In this document: positions 22,162 through 29,996 of the stretch, in pieces
Layout of the letters: each line of letters starts with the position of its first letter
Position numbering within the stretch: the first letter of the stretch is position 1
NCBI RefSeq assembly: GCF_900659615.1
Contig: NZ_CAACUY010000065.1
Location: forward strand, 1-42,299
Origin: Actinomadura fibrosa
GTDB lineage: Bacteria; Actinomycetota; Actinomycetes; Streptosporangiales; Streptosporangiaceae
Length of the DNA: 42,299 nucleotides
Direction: 5' to 3'
Translations under genes and position numbers: made by a program
Notes under the pieces: model-generated
Database searches by the model: none
The model's input: the letters and a program-made list of their open reading frames with translations, nothing else
What the model was told of the DNA's origin: nothing

Positions 22162-24362
22162 CGCACCGCTCCATCCACACGCCCCGAACCCGCACCGTCC
22201 GGATCCACACCGTCGCTCCCCCTATCTCTCCCGGCCACGCCGTCGCCCCCCACACGATTCGGCCCCGCGTTGGTCGGGGTCGTGTCGGCCGGGCCCATGT
22301 CGGCCGGGCCCATGTCGGCCGGGCCCGTGTCGGCCGGGTCTGCGTCGCTCGGGTCCATTTCGCTCGGCCCCGCGCCGGTCAGGGGCGCGCCGGTCAGGGT
22401 CGCGTTGGCCGGGGTTGGGTTGGCCGGGGTCGTGCCGGTCGGGGTCGCGTCAGGCGGGTCTGCGTCGCTCGGGTCCACTTCGCTCGGGTCCGCGTTGGTT
22501 GGGGTCGCGCCGGTCAAGGTTGCGTTGGTTGGGGTCGGGTTGGTTGGGGTCGGGTTGGTTGGGGGCTTGTTCAGTGAGGCCGTGTCTAGCGAGGCTGTGT
22601 TGGGCGGGGGTGTTTGGGCGTGGGTTCTCGGGGCGGGGGACGTGAGGTCGGTGGGGGCGGGGCCGTGGACGGTGGTCCAGGTGCCGGCCGCGGAGCCGGT
22701 GAGGGCCGTCCAGAGAACCCGGCGGCGTGGTTTGCCGCTGGAGGTGCGCTGGATGGTTCCGCGCCGTCCGATCACGACCGACACGCCGATCCCGGGCGCC
22801 AGCCCGGCGCGCAGCGTGGCGAGCGCCTCCTCCAGCCAGGGCTCGGACCGGGAGCCCTCCACCAGGAGGATCGCGTGCCCGCCGGTGCCGGTCTGCCCGA
22901 GGAGCACGACGAACCGGCCGGGGCGCAGGCCCGCCACCGCGTCGAGCCGGGCCTCCAGGTCCTCGGCGAAGACCGTCGCGCCGCGCACCTTGAGGCTGTC
23001 GCCGATCCTGCCGACGACGTGCACGTGGCCGTCCCAGCGGAACCCGGCGTCGCCGGTCCGCAGCGTGCCGGAGCCGAACTCCGCCAGCGTCCCGTCCGGG
23101 AGCACGTAGCCGTCGGCCAGCGACGCCCCCCGGACGGCGATCTCGCCGAGGTGCCCGTCGGGCAGGGCCGCGCCGCCGGCGTCGACGATCTCGACGGTGA
23201 GGTCGCCGACCGGGGCCCCGCAGCCGACGATGAGGTCGCCGCCGGCCGCCGGGACGGGCTCGCCGAGCGTGCCCGCGCGCTCGGCGCCGACCCGGCGGCC
23301 GGTGGCCAGGTCGCCGGGGGAGTAGCGCACCACCGGCGTTCCGGAGCCGGGCCGCGACCCGGCGACGGCCAGCGTCGACTCGGCCAGCCCGTACGCGCCG
23401 ATCAGCGCGGTGCCGTCGAAGCCGTAGGGGCGGACGAGCGTCGCGAAGGCGGCGAGCGCGGCGGGGTCGATGCGCTCGGCGCCGCAGATCGCGACCCGCC
23501 AGCCGGAGAAGTCGCTGCCCGCCAGCTCCTCCGGCCGGACCCGCCGGGCGCAGTGGGCGTAGCCGAAGGTCGGCGCGGTGGTGATGGTGGCGCCGTGCCG
23601 GCCGAAGCAGTCCAGCCAGCGGCGCGGCGAGCGGACGAACTGCTCCGGCGTCATGATCCACAGATCGGTGCCGGTGCTCACCGGGAACACCATCCCGCCG
23701 ACGAGTCCCATGTCGTGGAAGAGCGGGAGCCAGCTGGCGAACACGTCGTCCGGCCGCCACTCCAGCCAGTCGCGGATGGCCCGGACGTTCGCCGACAGGG
23801 CGCCCCAGCTCACCCGCACGCCCCGGGGAGTGCCGCTGGAGCCGGACGTGAACTGGAGGAGCGCCATGTCCTCGGGATCGCGGGCTCCGGGAAGGCGCGG
23901 CACGAGAGCGGACCGGCCCGTCCCGGACGCCTCGGCGAGCGCTTCAGCGGGCGCGGCGACGAACGCGGCCTTGCCGCCCGCGCCGCGCACCGCGTCCCGG
24001 GCGAGTTCGGCGTTCTCCTCCTGGACGACGACGACCGCAGGCTCGGCCACCGCGAGGACACCTTCCAGGTGCGCGGCGTAGGTGTCCCGCCGGCGGAACG
24101 AGGCGAGCGGCGCGACCGGCGACGGCGTGAGGCCCGCCGCGAGCGCCGCCATGAACGCGACCACGAAGCATCTGCCCCTGGTCAGCATGAGGGAGACGAC
24201 GGCGCCCGGTTCCGGGCCCGTCTCCAGCAGGACCGCCGCGAAGCGCCGCACCTCGGCGGCAAGCTCCGGGTACGGGGTGTAGGACCAGGCGTCGCCGGCC
24301 TCGGCGATGTGGAGGCCGGTGTCGGGGCGCGGATCGTCCAGCCATGCGAGAAGGGATTCCAC
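22158..24362 (-). CDS. fatty acyl-AMP ligase (FAAL-like) with a long repeat tail
   Basis: A 734-residue adenylate-forming enzyme. The P-loop is LLQFTSGSSGTPRGVRVSW, followed by WLPLFHDMGLVGGMVFPV, which is typical of FAALs, then YGLAESTLAV and the hinge/ATP motif LRTGDAGFRWDGHVHVVGRI. The catalytic Lys is in TIQRTSSGKPRRRVL. The enzyme proper ends near residue 565. Residues about 568-734 are a Pro/Thr/Asp/Ala tail made of five-residue units such as ATPTN, ADPSE, VDPSD, encoded by 15-bp DNA repeats. FAALs form acyl-AMP and pass it to a carrier protein; carrier protein 2 is the likely acceptor. It is the first gene of a nine-gene coupled operon. The tail looks disordered and is unusual for the family. 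Confidence 0.85.
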   Translation of the reverse strand: MESLLAWLDDPRPDTGLHIAEAGDAWSYTPYPELAAEVRRFAAVLLETGPEPGAVVSLMLTRGRCFVVAFMAALAAGLTPSPVAPLASFRRRDTYAAHLEGVLAVAEPAVVVVQEENAELARDAVRGAGGKAAFVAAPAEALAEASGTGRSALVPRLPGARDPEDMALLQFTSGSSGTPRGVRVSWGALSANVRAIRDWLEWRPDDVFASWLPLFHDMGLVGGMVFPVSTGTDLWIMTPEQFVRSPRRWLDCFGRHGATITTAPTFGYAHCARRVRPEELAGSDFSGWRVAICGAERIDPAALAAFATLVRPYGFDGTALIGAYGLAESTLAVAGSRPGSGTPVVRYSPGDLATGRRVGAERAGTLGEPVPAAGGDLIVGCGAPVGDLTVEIVDAGGAALPDGHLGEIAVRGASLADGYVLPDGTLAEFGSGTLRTGDAGFRWDGHVHVVGRIGDSLKVRGATVFAEDLEARLDAVAGLRPGRFVVLLGQTGTGGHAILLVEGSRSEPWLEEALATLRAGLAPGIGVSVVIGRRGTIQRTSSGKPRRRVLWTALTGSAAGTWTTVHGPAPTDLTSPAPRTHAQTPPPNTASLDTASLNKPPTNPTPTNPTPTNATLTGATPTNADPSEVDPSDADPPDATPTGTTPANPTPANATLTGAPLTGAGPSEMDPSDADPADTGPADMGPADMGPADTTPTNAGPNRVGGDGVAGRDRGSDGVDPDGAGSGRVDGAVR
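22270..22575 (-). repeat. 15-bp coding repeat with a 120-bp higher-order duplication
   Basis: About twenty degenerate 15-bp units run in phase with the ligase frame. Clear examples are three copies of GTCGGCCGGGCCCAT-like sequence from 22285, and two of TTGGTTGGGGTCGGG near 22525-22560. Blocks at 22339 and 22459 (both TCTGCGTCGCTCGGGTCCA) and at 22377 and 22497 match with a constant 120-bp offset. So eight units were duplicated as a block after the short repeat had formed. Each unit encodes five residues, usually with Pro in the middle. Confidence 0.75.
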
Positions 24363-24645
24363 GGTTCCAGCTCCACTGGTCGGCGGCAGTGTCGGGTGCG
24401 GGGGAACGCGGAAAAGCAGAAGAGCGAGGGAGAGTCGTCCGGACGGAGTCGTCCTGCGGCGGCGGGGAGCGCCACGGCTCCGACCAGGTCGGTCCAGATC
24501 GGTTCTGCCGACAGTAAGAGCCGCCGGGACGCGATCACAATGGACCGCCCCGGCGACTCTGGGTATTCACTATGTTGCTTTGTGTGATGAGATGGACGTC
24601 GTCCGGCGGGGTTCCGCCGCCTCGCGCCGGGCGGCGGAACCCCGG
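24363..24645 (-). promoter_or_regulatory. gap upstream of the FAAL operon with a possible promoter
   Basis: This 283-bp gap between the P450 stop and the FAAL start is the largest in the left arm downstream of the MOSC gene and is less GC-rich around 24500-24600. On the minus strand TTGTGA (24540-24535) and TACTGT (24516-24511) are separated by 18 bases and could be a promoter about 140 bases before the FAAL ATG. No RNA gene is seen. No strong hairpin separates the P450 gene from the operon, so readthrough is also possible. Confidence 0.35.
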
Positions 24646-25881
24646 TCAGCGCAGCCGGACCGGGAGCTCCGCCAGTCCGCGGAGCACCAGCCGGTCCTTG
24701 TAGCGGAGGCCGTCCGGGCCGGTGGCCAGCGCGAGGGCGGGGGCGCGCCCGGCCAGCCGCTTCAGCGCCGCCTCCGCCTCCAGCCGGGCCAGCGGCGCGC
24801 CCAGGCAGAAGTGGATGCCGAGCCCGAACGCCAGGTGGCGGCGGGCGTCGCGGCCGAGGTCCAGCCGGTCCGGGTCCGCGAACACCGCGGGGTCGCGGTT
24901 GGCGGCGCCGAGCATCAGCATGACGAGCTCGCCCTCGGCGACGGCGGTCCCGCCGACGTCGGCGGGCTCCAGGGCGACGCGCACCGTCGACTGAACGGGC
25001 GCGTCGTAGCGCAGCAGCTCGTCGAGCGCCGTGCCCACCGTGACGGCGCCCTCGCGGAGCGCGGCCAGCTCGGCGGGATGGCGCAGCAGCGCGAGCACGG
25101 CGTTGCCGATCAGGCTGATCGTGGTCTCGTGGCCCGCGACGATCAGCAGGACGCAGGTGGACAGCAGCTCGTCCTCCGACAGCGCGTCGCCGCTCTCCTC
25201 CACGGCCAGCAGCGCGCTGATCAGGTCGTCGCCGGGATCGGCCCGGCGGCGCGCGAACAGGTCGAGCAGGTACGCGCAGAACTCCGCCCGCGACCGCTCC
25301 CGCCGCCGGATCCGCTCCGGCGGCTGGAGGAAGTCGGGGTCGAGCCCGGCGGCCAGGTCGTCGACCCAGCCGCGGAACCGCGGCCAGTCCCCGGCCGGCA
25401 CGCCCAGCAGCTCGCTGATCACCGTCACCGGCAGCGGGTAGGCGAGCGCCTCCACGAGGTCGACCTCGCCCTTCTCCATGGCCGCGTCCAGCAGCTCGTC
25501 GACCAGGTCGGCCACCCGCGGTCGCAGGCGCTCGACCATGCGCGGCGTGAACGCCTTGCCGACGAGCCCCCGCAGGCGGGTGTGGTCCGGCGGGTCCATC
25601 ACCAGGAACGAGCGCCGGGACCGGTTCACCGTCCGGTCCTCGTCCCGCATCACCGCCGCGTCCCCGCCCCGGCCGAAGCGGGGGTCGCGCAGGACGGCGG
25701 CGCACGCCCGGTTCGAGGTGACCACGAGGGGGCCGCCCTCGCCGCGGGTGGCGGGCCCGGCTTCGGCGAGCCGCCGGTAGTGCCGGTACGGGTCGGCGAG
25801 GAAGTCCGGGTCGTAGGGGTCGAAGCCGAGCGTCGCGGTCGGGCCGGACGCGGTGCCCGTGCCGTCGGCCGTCTCTGTCAT
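24646..25881 (-). CDS. cytochrome P450
   Basis: A 411-residue bacterial class I P450. It has the I-helix oxygen motif VLLIVAGHETTISLIGNA, the K-helix ALDELLRYDAP, and the haem loop FGLGIHFCLGAPLARLE with Cys359. The C-helix region FLVMDPPDHTRLRGLVGKAF is also standard. It probably hydroxylates or couples a cluster intermediate, with ferredoxin from elsewhere, since none is encoded here. It follows the MFS exporter gene after 43 bases and precedes the FAAL gene on the same strand. CYP family and substrate cannot be named from the sequence alone. Confidence 0.93.
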   Translation of the reverse strand: MTETADGTGTASGPTATLGFDPYDPDFLADPYRHYRRLAEAGPATRGEGGPLVVTSNRACAAVLRDPRFGRGGDAAVMRDEDRTVNRSRRSFLVMDPPDHTRLRGLVGKAFTPRMVERLRPRVADLVDELLDAAMEKGEVDLVEALAYPLPVTVISELLGVPAGDWPRFRGWVDDLAAGLDPDFLQPPERIRRRERSRAEFCAYLLDLFARRRADPGDDLISALLAVEESGDALSEDELLSTCVLLIVAGHETTISLIGNAVLALLRHPAELAALREGAVTVGTALDELLRYDAPVQSTVRVALEPADVGGTAVAEGELVMLMLGAANRDPAVFADPDRLDLGRDARRHLAFGLGIHFCLGAPLARLEAEAALKRLAGRAPALALATGPDGLRYKDRLVLRGLAELPVRLR

Positions 25882-25924
25882 CGTGTCGTCTCCAGGGATG
25901 CGGGGGGCCGTGCGCGGGTGCCGG

Positions 25925-27379
25925 TCACGCCGACTCGTCGGCGACCGCGGAGGCCGACGGGGCCGCCGAGGCCGACGGGGCCGACGCGGTCGCGGGAGCG
26001 CGCCGCTGGACGAGGACGAGCGCGGCGGCCGCCGCCGCGGCGGCGAGGATCGTGCAGAAGCCGTAGGACACGGCGAAGTCGTCGGCGGTGGCGGCGCCGC
26101 CGTCCTGGAGGAGCGCGGTGAGGACGGCGATGCCGAGCGCGCCGCCCACCTGCCGGGACGTCTGGTTCAGGCCCGTCGCCGTGGCGAACCGCGGCAGCCC
26201 CGCCGACAGCGCGGCGGCGTTGGACAGCGCCGTCGTGACGCCGCCCATCCCGATGGCGACCAGGGTGCCGCAGGGCAGCCAGAACGTCAGGAAGCTCGGG
26301 TCGGCGGGCAGCCCGAACGTCGCCCACACGCCGCCCGCGACGATCACCGCGAGCGATCCGGCGGCCACCGGCCCGGGGCCGGTCCGCGCGACGAGCCGTC
26401 CCGCGTAGACGGCGCAGGCCGACGCGACCACCGCGCCGGGGCTCATCGCCAGCCCGGCCTTCAGCTCGGAGTAGTCCCACACGGTGGTGAGGAACAGCAC
26501 GCCGGTGAGCATCCAGGTGAACAGCACGCCGCCGTACAGGAACGCGCTGAGGTTGGCGAAGGAGAACGCCCGGATCCGCCACAGCCCCATCTCGATCGCC
26601 GGGACGGGGTGCCGCGCCGACCGCCACAGCGCGAGCAGCACGAGCACGACCCCGGCGGCCAGCAGGCCGAGCGTCTTGGGCGAGTCCCAGCCCCAGTCGC
26701 CGCCCTCCGTCACGCCGAACACCGCAAGCCCGACGCCGCCGCCGAACAGCACCGTGCCGACCGGGTCGGGCGGCGTGCCCCGGCCCGCGTCCGCCGGGAT
26801 GGCGCGCGCGCCGGCGACCAGCAGCAACCCGATCGGGACGTTGACGAGGAACAGCGACCGCCAGCCGAACGCGTCGACCAGCACGCCGCCGACGCTCGGG
26901 CCGATCGCCGCGGCCAGCGCGCCCGCGGCGCTCCAGGTGCCGATGGCCCGCGCCCGTGCGGCGGGCGGGGTGTCGACCAGGACGACGGCGAGCGACGCGG
27001 GGATCATCGCGCCCGCCGCCGCGCCCTGCAGCGCCCGCAGGACGTACAGCGCGGGCACGTTCGGCGCCAGCGCGCAGGCGAGCGAGAAAAGGGAGAACGC
27101 GCCGACGCCGAGCGTGAACAGGCGGCGCCGTCCGAGCGCGTCGGAGAGCCGCCCGGCGGGGGCCAGCAGCGCCGCGAACAGCACGGCGTACAGGGAGATG
27201 ACCCACGACACGTCGGCCATCGAGGCGTCGGGGTAGTCGTGCCGCAGGTCGGGGACGGCGAGGTTGACGACCGTCACGTCGAGCAGGGCCAGGAACGTCG
27301 CCCCGCACGCCAGCACCAGGACGTTGGGGGTCCTCGGAGCGGGCGGCGGGGATGGGGCGGGGTCGGGTCCGGCGGTCAC
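25925..27379 (-). CDS. MFS drug exporter, DHA2 (EmrB/QacA) type
   Basis: A 484-residue membrane protein with about fourteen hydrophobic segments. The DHA2 signature LLDVTVVNLAVPDL lies in the first helix, the loop motif GRLSDALGRRRLF after helix 2, and the antiporter motif C region AIGPSVGGVLVDAFGWRSLF around helix 5. The GTG at 27379 has a good GGAGGAAA ribosome site. The last 20 residues are an Ala/Ser/Pro tail. Proton-driven export of the cluster product, giving self-resistance, is the usual role of such a gene in this setting. Confidence 0.92.
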   Translation of the reverse strand: MTAGPDPAPSPPPAPRTPNVLVLACGATFLALLDVTVVNLAVPDLRHDYPDASMADVSWVISLYAVLFAALLAPAGRLSDALGRRRLFTLGVGAFSLFSLACALAPNVPALYVLRALQGAAAGAMIPASLAVVLVDTPPAARARAIGTWSAAGALAAAIGPSVGGVLVDAFGWRSLFLVNVPIGLLLVAGARAIPADAGRGTPPDPVGTVLFGGGVGLAVFGVTEGGDWGWDSPKTLGLLAAGVVLVLLALWRSARHPVPAIEMGLWRIRAFSFANLSAFLYGGVLFTWMLTGVLFLTTVWDYSELKAGLAMSPGAVVASACAVYAGRLVARTGPGPVAAGSLAVIVAGGVWATFGLPADPSFLTFWLPCGTLVAIGMGGVTTALSNAAALSAGLPRFATATGLNQTSRQVGGALGIAVLTALLQDGGAATADDFAVSYGFCTILAAAAAAAALVLVQRRAPATASAPSASAAPSASAVADESA

Positions 27380-27559
27380 GGTTTCCTCCGTTGTCTGCCG
27401 TGGGGGAGCGGTCAGCCGTCGTGGACGAACCGGGGCGGCGCGGTACGGCGGCCGAAGGCGCCGGCGGCGCCGCCCATGGACACGTGCGGGTCGGACAAGG
27501 AGCCTCGGCGTGCGCCTGGACGGAGGCGGTGCCGGGCGATGCGGGCCCTCGGGGGGTTC

Positions 27560-28252
27560 TTAGGCGGTGCGCTCGGCGAGGGCGGTCAGGGTGGCGGCGG
27601 CGATGACGGCGTGGCCGCGCATCGAGGAGTGCAGCAGGTCGGAGCTGTACATGTCGCGGGACGGCGCCGTCGGGTGCGCGGCCATGTCGACCAGGATCGC
27701 GTCGTGCCGCCGGGCGACCGCGCGGACCAGGTCCGCGAGCGCGAGCAGCGTCGGGCCGATGGCCGCCAGCTCCGGGTAGGCGCCGCTGATGTCCTGGACG
27801 GCGAACAGCACCACGTCGGCGCCCGCCTCGCGCAGCGCCGCCGTCATCGCGTCCAGCTCCGCCTCGACCGCGTCGGCGGCGAACGTCCCGTTCACCACGT
27901 CGTTGCCGCCCGCCACCAGCCCGACCAGGTCGGGCGCGAACTCCAGGACCGGGCCGAGCTGCGCGGCCCGGACCTGCGCCGCCGTCTGGCCGACCACCCC
28001 GAAGTTGCGGTACTCCAGGTCCGGGTGGCGGCGGCGGAGGGCGCCGGCGACCCGCTCGCACCAGGGCGAGTCGGCGTATCCCGCGAGCGGCTCGCCGATC
28101 CCGCGGGCCAGGCTGTCGCCGACGACCGCGAACCGCCGCCACGGCGCCGCCGCCAGCAGCCGGTCGGCCTCGGCCTCGCCGACGCAGTACGGATCGGTGG
28201 ACTCGGTCAGGCTGGAGGACGGGCTGGAGGACGGGGAGGTGAGGTCGGTCAT
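27560..28252 (-). CDS. stand-alone SGNH hydrolase, paralogue of the fused one
   Basis: A 230-residue cytosolic-looking SGNH hydrolase without a signal peptide. Block I is RRFAVVGDSLARGIGEPLAG (Ser47), block III LVAGGNDVVNG, and block V YSSDLLHSSMRGHAVIAAAT. These blocks and the spacing match the N-terminal domain of the SGNH-methyltransferase at 16203-17738. The start at 28252 follows an AAGGGCAG ribosome site and has a Ser-rich tail of about 18 residues. It may deacylate a carrier-bound or esterified intermediate. Two copies of this SGNH type in one cluster suggest two hydrolytic or acyl-transfer steps. Confidence 0.82.
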   Translation of the reverse strand: MTDLTSPSSSPSSSLTESTDPYCVGEAEADRLLAAAPWRRFAVVGDSLARGIGEPLAGYADSPWCERVAGALRRRHPDLEYRNFGVVGQTAAQVRAAQLGPVLEFAPDLVGLVAGGNDVVNGTFAADAVEAELDAMTAALREAGADVVLFAVQDISGAYPELAAIGPTLLALADLVRAVARRHDAILVDMAAHPTAPSRDMYSSDLLHSSMRGHAVIAAATLTALAERTA

Positions 28253-28274
28253 CGGTCTGCTGCCCTTCGGTCGG

Positions 28275-28937
28275 TCAACCAGGAGCCGGGGGAGCGGGCG
28301 CGCCCGGGACGGCCGCGCCGTCCAGCCGTGCCCGGATGGCGCTGAGCGCCCTGTCGTAGGCGTGCTCGTCGTCGAGCAGCAGCGCGGCGGAGTTGGCGGC
28401 GTTGACGAGCGCGTCGAGCTCGAACGCAAGCTGCCGGGGGTCGACGCCCGGGTCGAGCTCGCCGAGGCGCTGCGCGTCCCGGATGGTCTGCTCGTACAGG
28501 GCCATCCAGTCGCGCTTGGACGCGGCGAGGGCGTCCCGGACGCGGCCGGGCCGGGCGTCGTACTCGGCGCCGACCGAGTAGAGGAAGCAGCCGCCGGGGA
28601 ACACCCGCCGCTCGGAGTAGCCGAGCCAGTTCTCGCAGAGCGCCAGCAGCCGCGGCAGGCCCGGCGCCGTGGCCATCGACGGCCTGACCACCTGCGCGAC
28701 GAACAGCTCGACCGCGGCCGACACGACCGCGAGCCGCAGCTCCTCCTTGGACCCGAAGTGCGCGAACAGGCCGCTCTTGCTCACCTTCAGCTCGCCGGCG
28801 AGCCGCCCGATCGTCAGCCCTTCGAGGCCCTCCAGCGAGGCGATGTCCATCGCGTGCCGCAGGATCCGGGCGCGGGTGCGGTCGCCGCGCCCCGGCCGCT
28901 CGTCGCGGTCCCGCCCCGCCGCCCGGCCGCCCGTCAC
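28275..28937 (-). CDS. TetR-family regulator coupled to the MOSC gene
   Basis: A 220-residue TetR protein. After an Arg-rich lead of about 20 residues comes ARILRHAMDIASLEGLEG and the helix-turn-helix IGRLAGELKVSKSGLFAHFG, then the usual SKEEL. The C-terminal domain resembles the TetR_C_6 class (PGGCFLYSVGAEYDARPGRV). The GTG at 28937 overlaps the MOSC stop by four bases. A perfect palindrome lies on the promoter upstream of the MOSC gene, so autoregulation of the pair, and possibly of the downstream exporter, is likely. The inducer may be the cluster product. Confidence 0.85.
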   Translation of the reverse strand: MTGGRAAGRDRDERPGRGDRTRARILRHAMDIASLEGLEGLTIGRLAGELKVSKSGLFAHFGSKEELRLAVVSAAVELFVAQVVRPSMATAPGLPRLLALCENWLGYSERRVFPGGCFLYSVGAEYDARPGRVRDALAASKRDWMALYEQTIRDAQRLGELDPGVDPRQLAFELDALVNAANSAALLLDDEHAYDRALSAIRARLDGAAVPGAPAPPAPG

Positions 28938-29599
28938 GGCGCCTCGATCCGGGCGAGCCGGGCGAGGACGCCCTGCCGCCACTGCTCGCCCAGCGCCGGT
29001 GTGCCGATCATGCGGCGCAGCCCCGCCGGGTCCACCCGGTCGCGCGGGGCGTAGCTGCCGGTGAAGAGCGCGTGCACGGTCGGCGCCGCCGGGTCGGTCT
29101 CGACCCGGCGCAGCTCGCCGCCGGTCGGCACCCGCCCGGCGCGCAGGACCCGCAGGTACCAGCCGCAGCGGCCGCTGCCGATCATGTGCGCGGCGACGTC
29201 CGTGCGGCCGGTGTGGGCGGCCAGCTTGTAGCACGGGGTGCGCGGCTGGGACACCTGGACCAGCGCCTCGCCCCAGCTCCACACGTCCCCGATCCGCACC
29301 TCGCGCTCGTCGGGGCCGGCGACCGCGAGGTTCTCGCCGACCCTGGCCGGCTCCAGGTCGGAGCCCACCGCGCGCCAGAAGGCGTAGTTGGCGGACGGGT
29401 ACACGTAGACCGCCTTGTCGGGGCCGCCGTGCGCGACCGGGTCGGCCTGCCGGTCCCCGGCGAGCCCGGTCTCGCCGAGCGCGATCTCGGGCTCGGTGAC
29501 GGGCGCCTTGCGGATGGCGCTCCAGACCTCCCGCACGTCGTTCCCGGCGACCTGCGGGGTGCCGACGTAGACGCCCCGCACCGCCAGCGTGTCCACCAT
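28934..29599 (-). CDS. YiiM-like MOSC-domain protein
   Basis: A 221-residue MOSC protein. Diagnostic parts are GLAGDRQADPVAHGGPDKAV, GENLAVAGPDEREVRIGDVW, the Cys region VQVSQPRTPCYKLAAHTG (the cysteine that binds the molybdenum cofactor), and GWYLRVLRAGRVPTGGEL, followed by a YiiM-type C-terminal tail. YiiM/mARC proteins reduce N-hydroxylated compounds. The ATG at 29599 is chosen over one at 29635 because the promoter's -10 ends eight bases before it, which gives a leaderless transcript. It is the first gene of the left arm, beside an N-oxygenase cluster, so detoxification of an N-hydroxylated product is a reasonable proposal. Confidence 0.85.
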   Translation of the reverse strand: MVDTLAVRGVYVGTPQVAGNDVREVWSAIRKAPVTEPEIALGETGLAGDRQADPVAHGGPDKAVYVYPSANYAFWRAVGSDLEPARVGENLAVAGPDEREVRIGDVWSWGEALVQVSQPRTPCYKLAAHTGRTDVAAHMIGSGRCGWYLRVLRAGRVPTGGELRRVETDPAAPTVHALFTGSYAPRDRVDPAGLRRMIGTPALGEQWRQGVLARLARIEAP

Positions 29600-29641
29600 G
29601 GCCGCAGTTTTAGCACGATCGTTCGTTCCGGTCAACGAACG
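29600..29641 (-). promoter_or_regulatory. leaderless promoter with overlapping TetR operator
   Basis: On the minus strand TTGACC (29635-29630) and TAAAAC (29612-29607) are 17 bases apart, and the ATG at 29599 lies where transcription should begin. CGTTCGTT (29620-29627) and AACGAACG (29634-29641) form a perfect 8-bp inverted repeat with a 6-base spacer that covers the -35 box and the upstream half of the promoter spacer. This is a textbook position for a TetR repressor. Confidence 0.65.
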
Positions 29642-29996
29642 CAGTCAACCCAGGTGAGAAGCCTGAAAAGCACGAGCGTTCGGTTATGCGCGGGCACAGC
29701 CCGGGAGGGGTCACGGTGGTCCGCCGCCCACTCCCGGCCCCTTGACAGCGCCGCCGCGGGCACCGGCCGAAGGAGCGGGCACCGCCGCCGGCCGCCGGCC
29801 CTTGACGGGGCCGGGGCCGTCTCGCCGGCGAGACGCCTGCGATATCGAATTGCCCGAGTTCCTTTTTCCTTCCCATTCCGTGCGCCCGCCCTTCTTCGCA
29901 TTGATTCGCACTTCCTAGGATCCAGGGTGATCGAAGTCGCGTCGGCCGGGTTCGGACACGCCGCGCGCCTCTTTTCCTCGCCTTCAGGGAGGTGGA
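29642..29996. other. 355-bp divergent gap between the two cluster arms
   Basis: No gene is supported. It holds TTGACA-like boxes near 29742 and 29801 and a perfect 18-bp palindrome, CGTCTCGCCGGCGAGACG, at 29818-29835. An AT-richer stretch follows (29838-29920) that ends in TAGGAT at 29916-29921, a possible -10 for the sugar dehydrogenase gene. AGGGAGGTGG at 29987-29996 is a near-perfect ribosome site for that gene. The palindrome is a candidate operator or transcript barrier. Confidence 0.45.

Noticed and set aside
22270..22575. Repeat array as a CRISPR
   Set aside because: The units are 15 bp, degenerate, without spacers, and in frame with an adenylation enzyme; they encode a peptide tail.
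22270..22660. Tail as a pentapeptide-repeat (A(D/N)LXX) beta-helix
   Set aside because: The central position is almost always Pro, not Leu or Phe, so the right-handed helix of that family cannot form.
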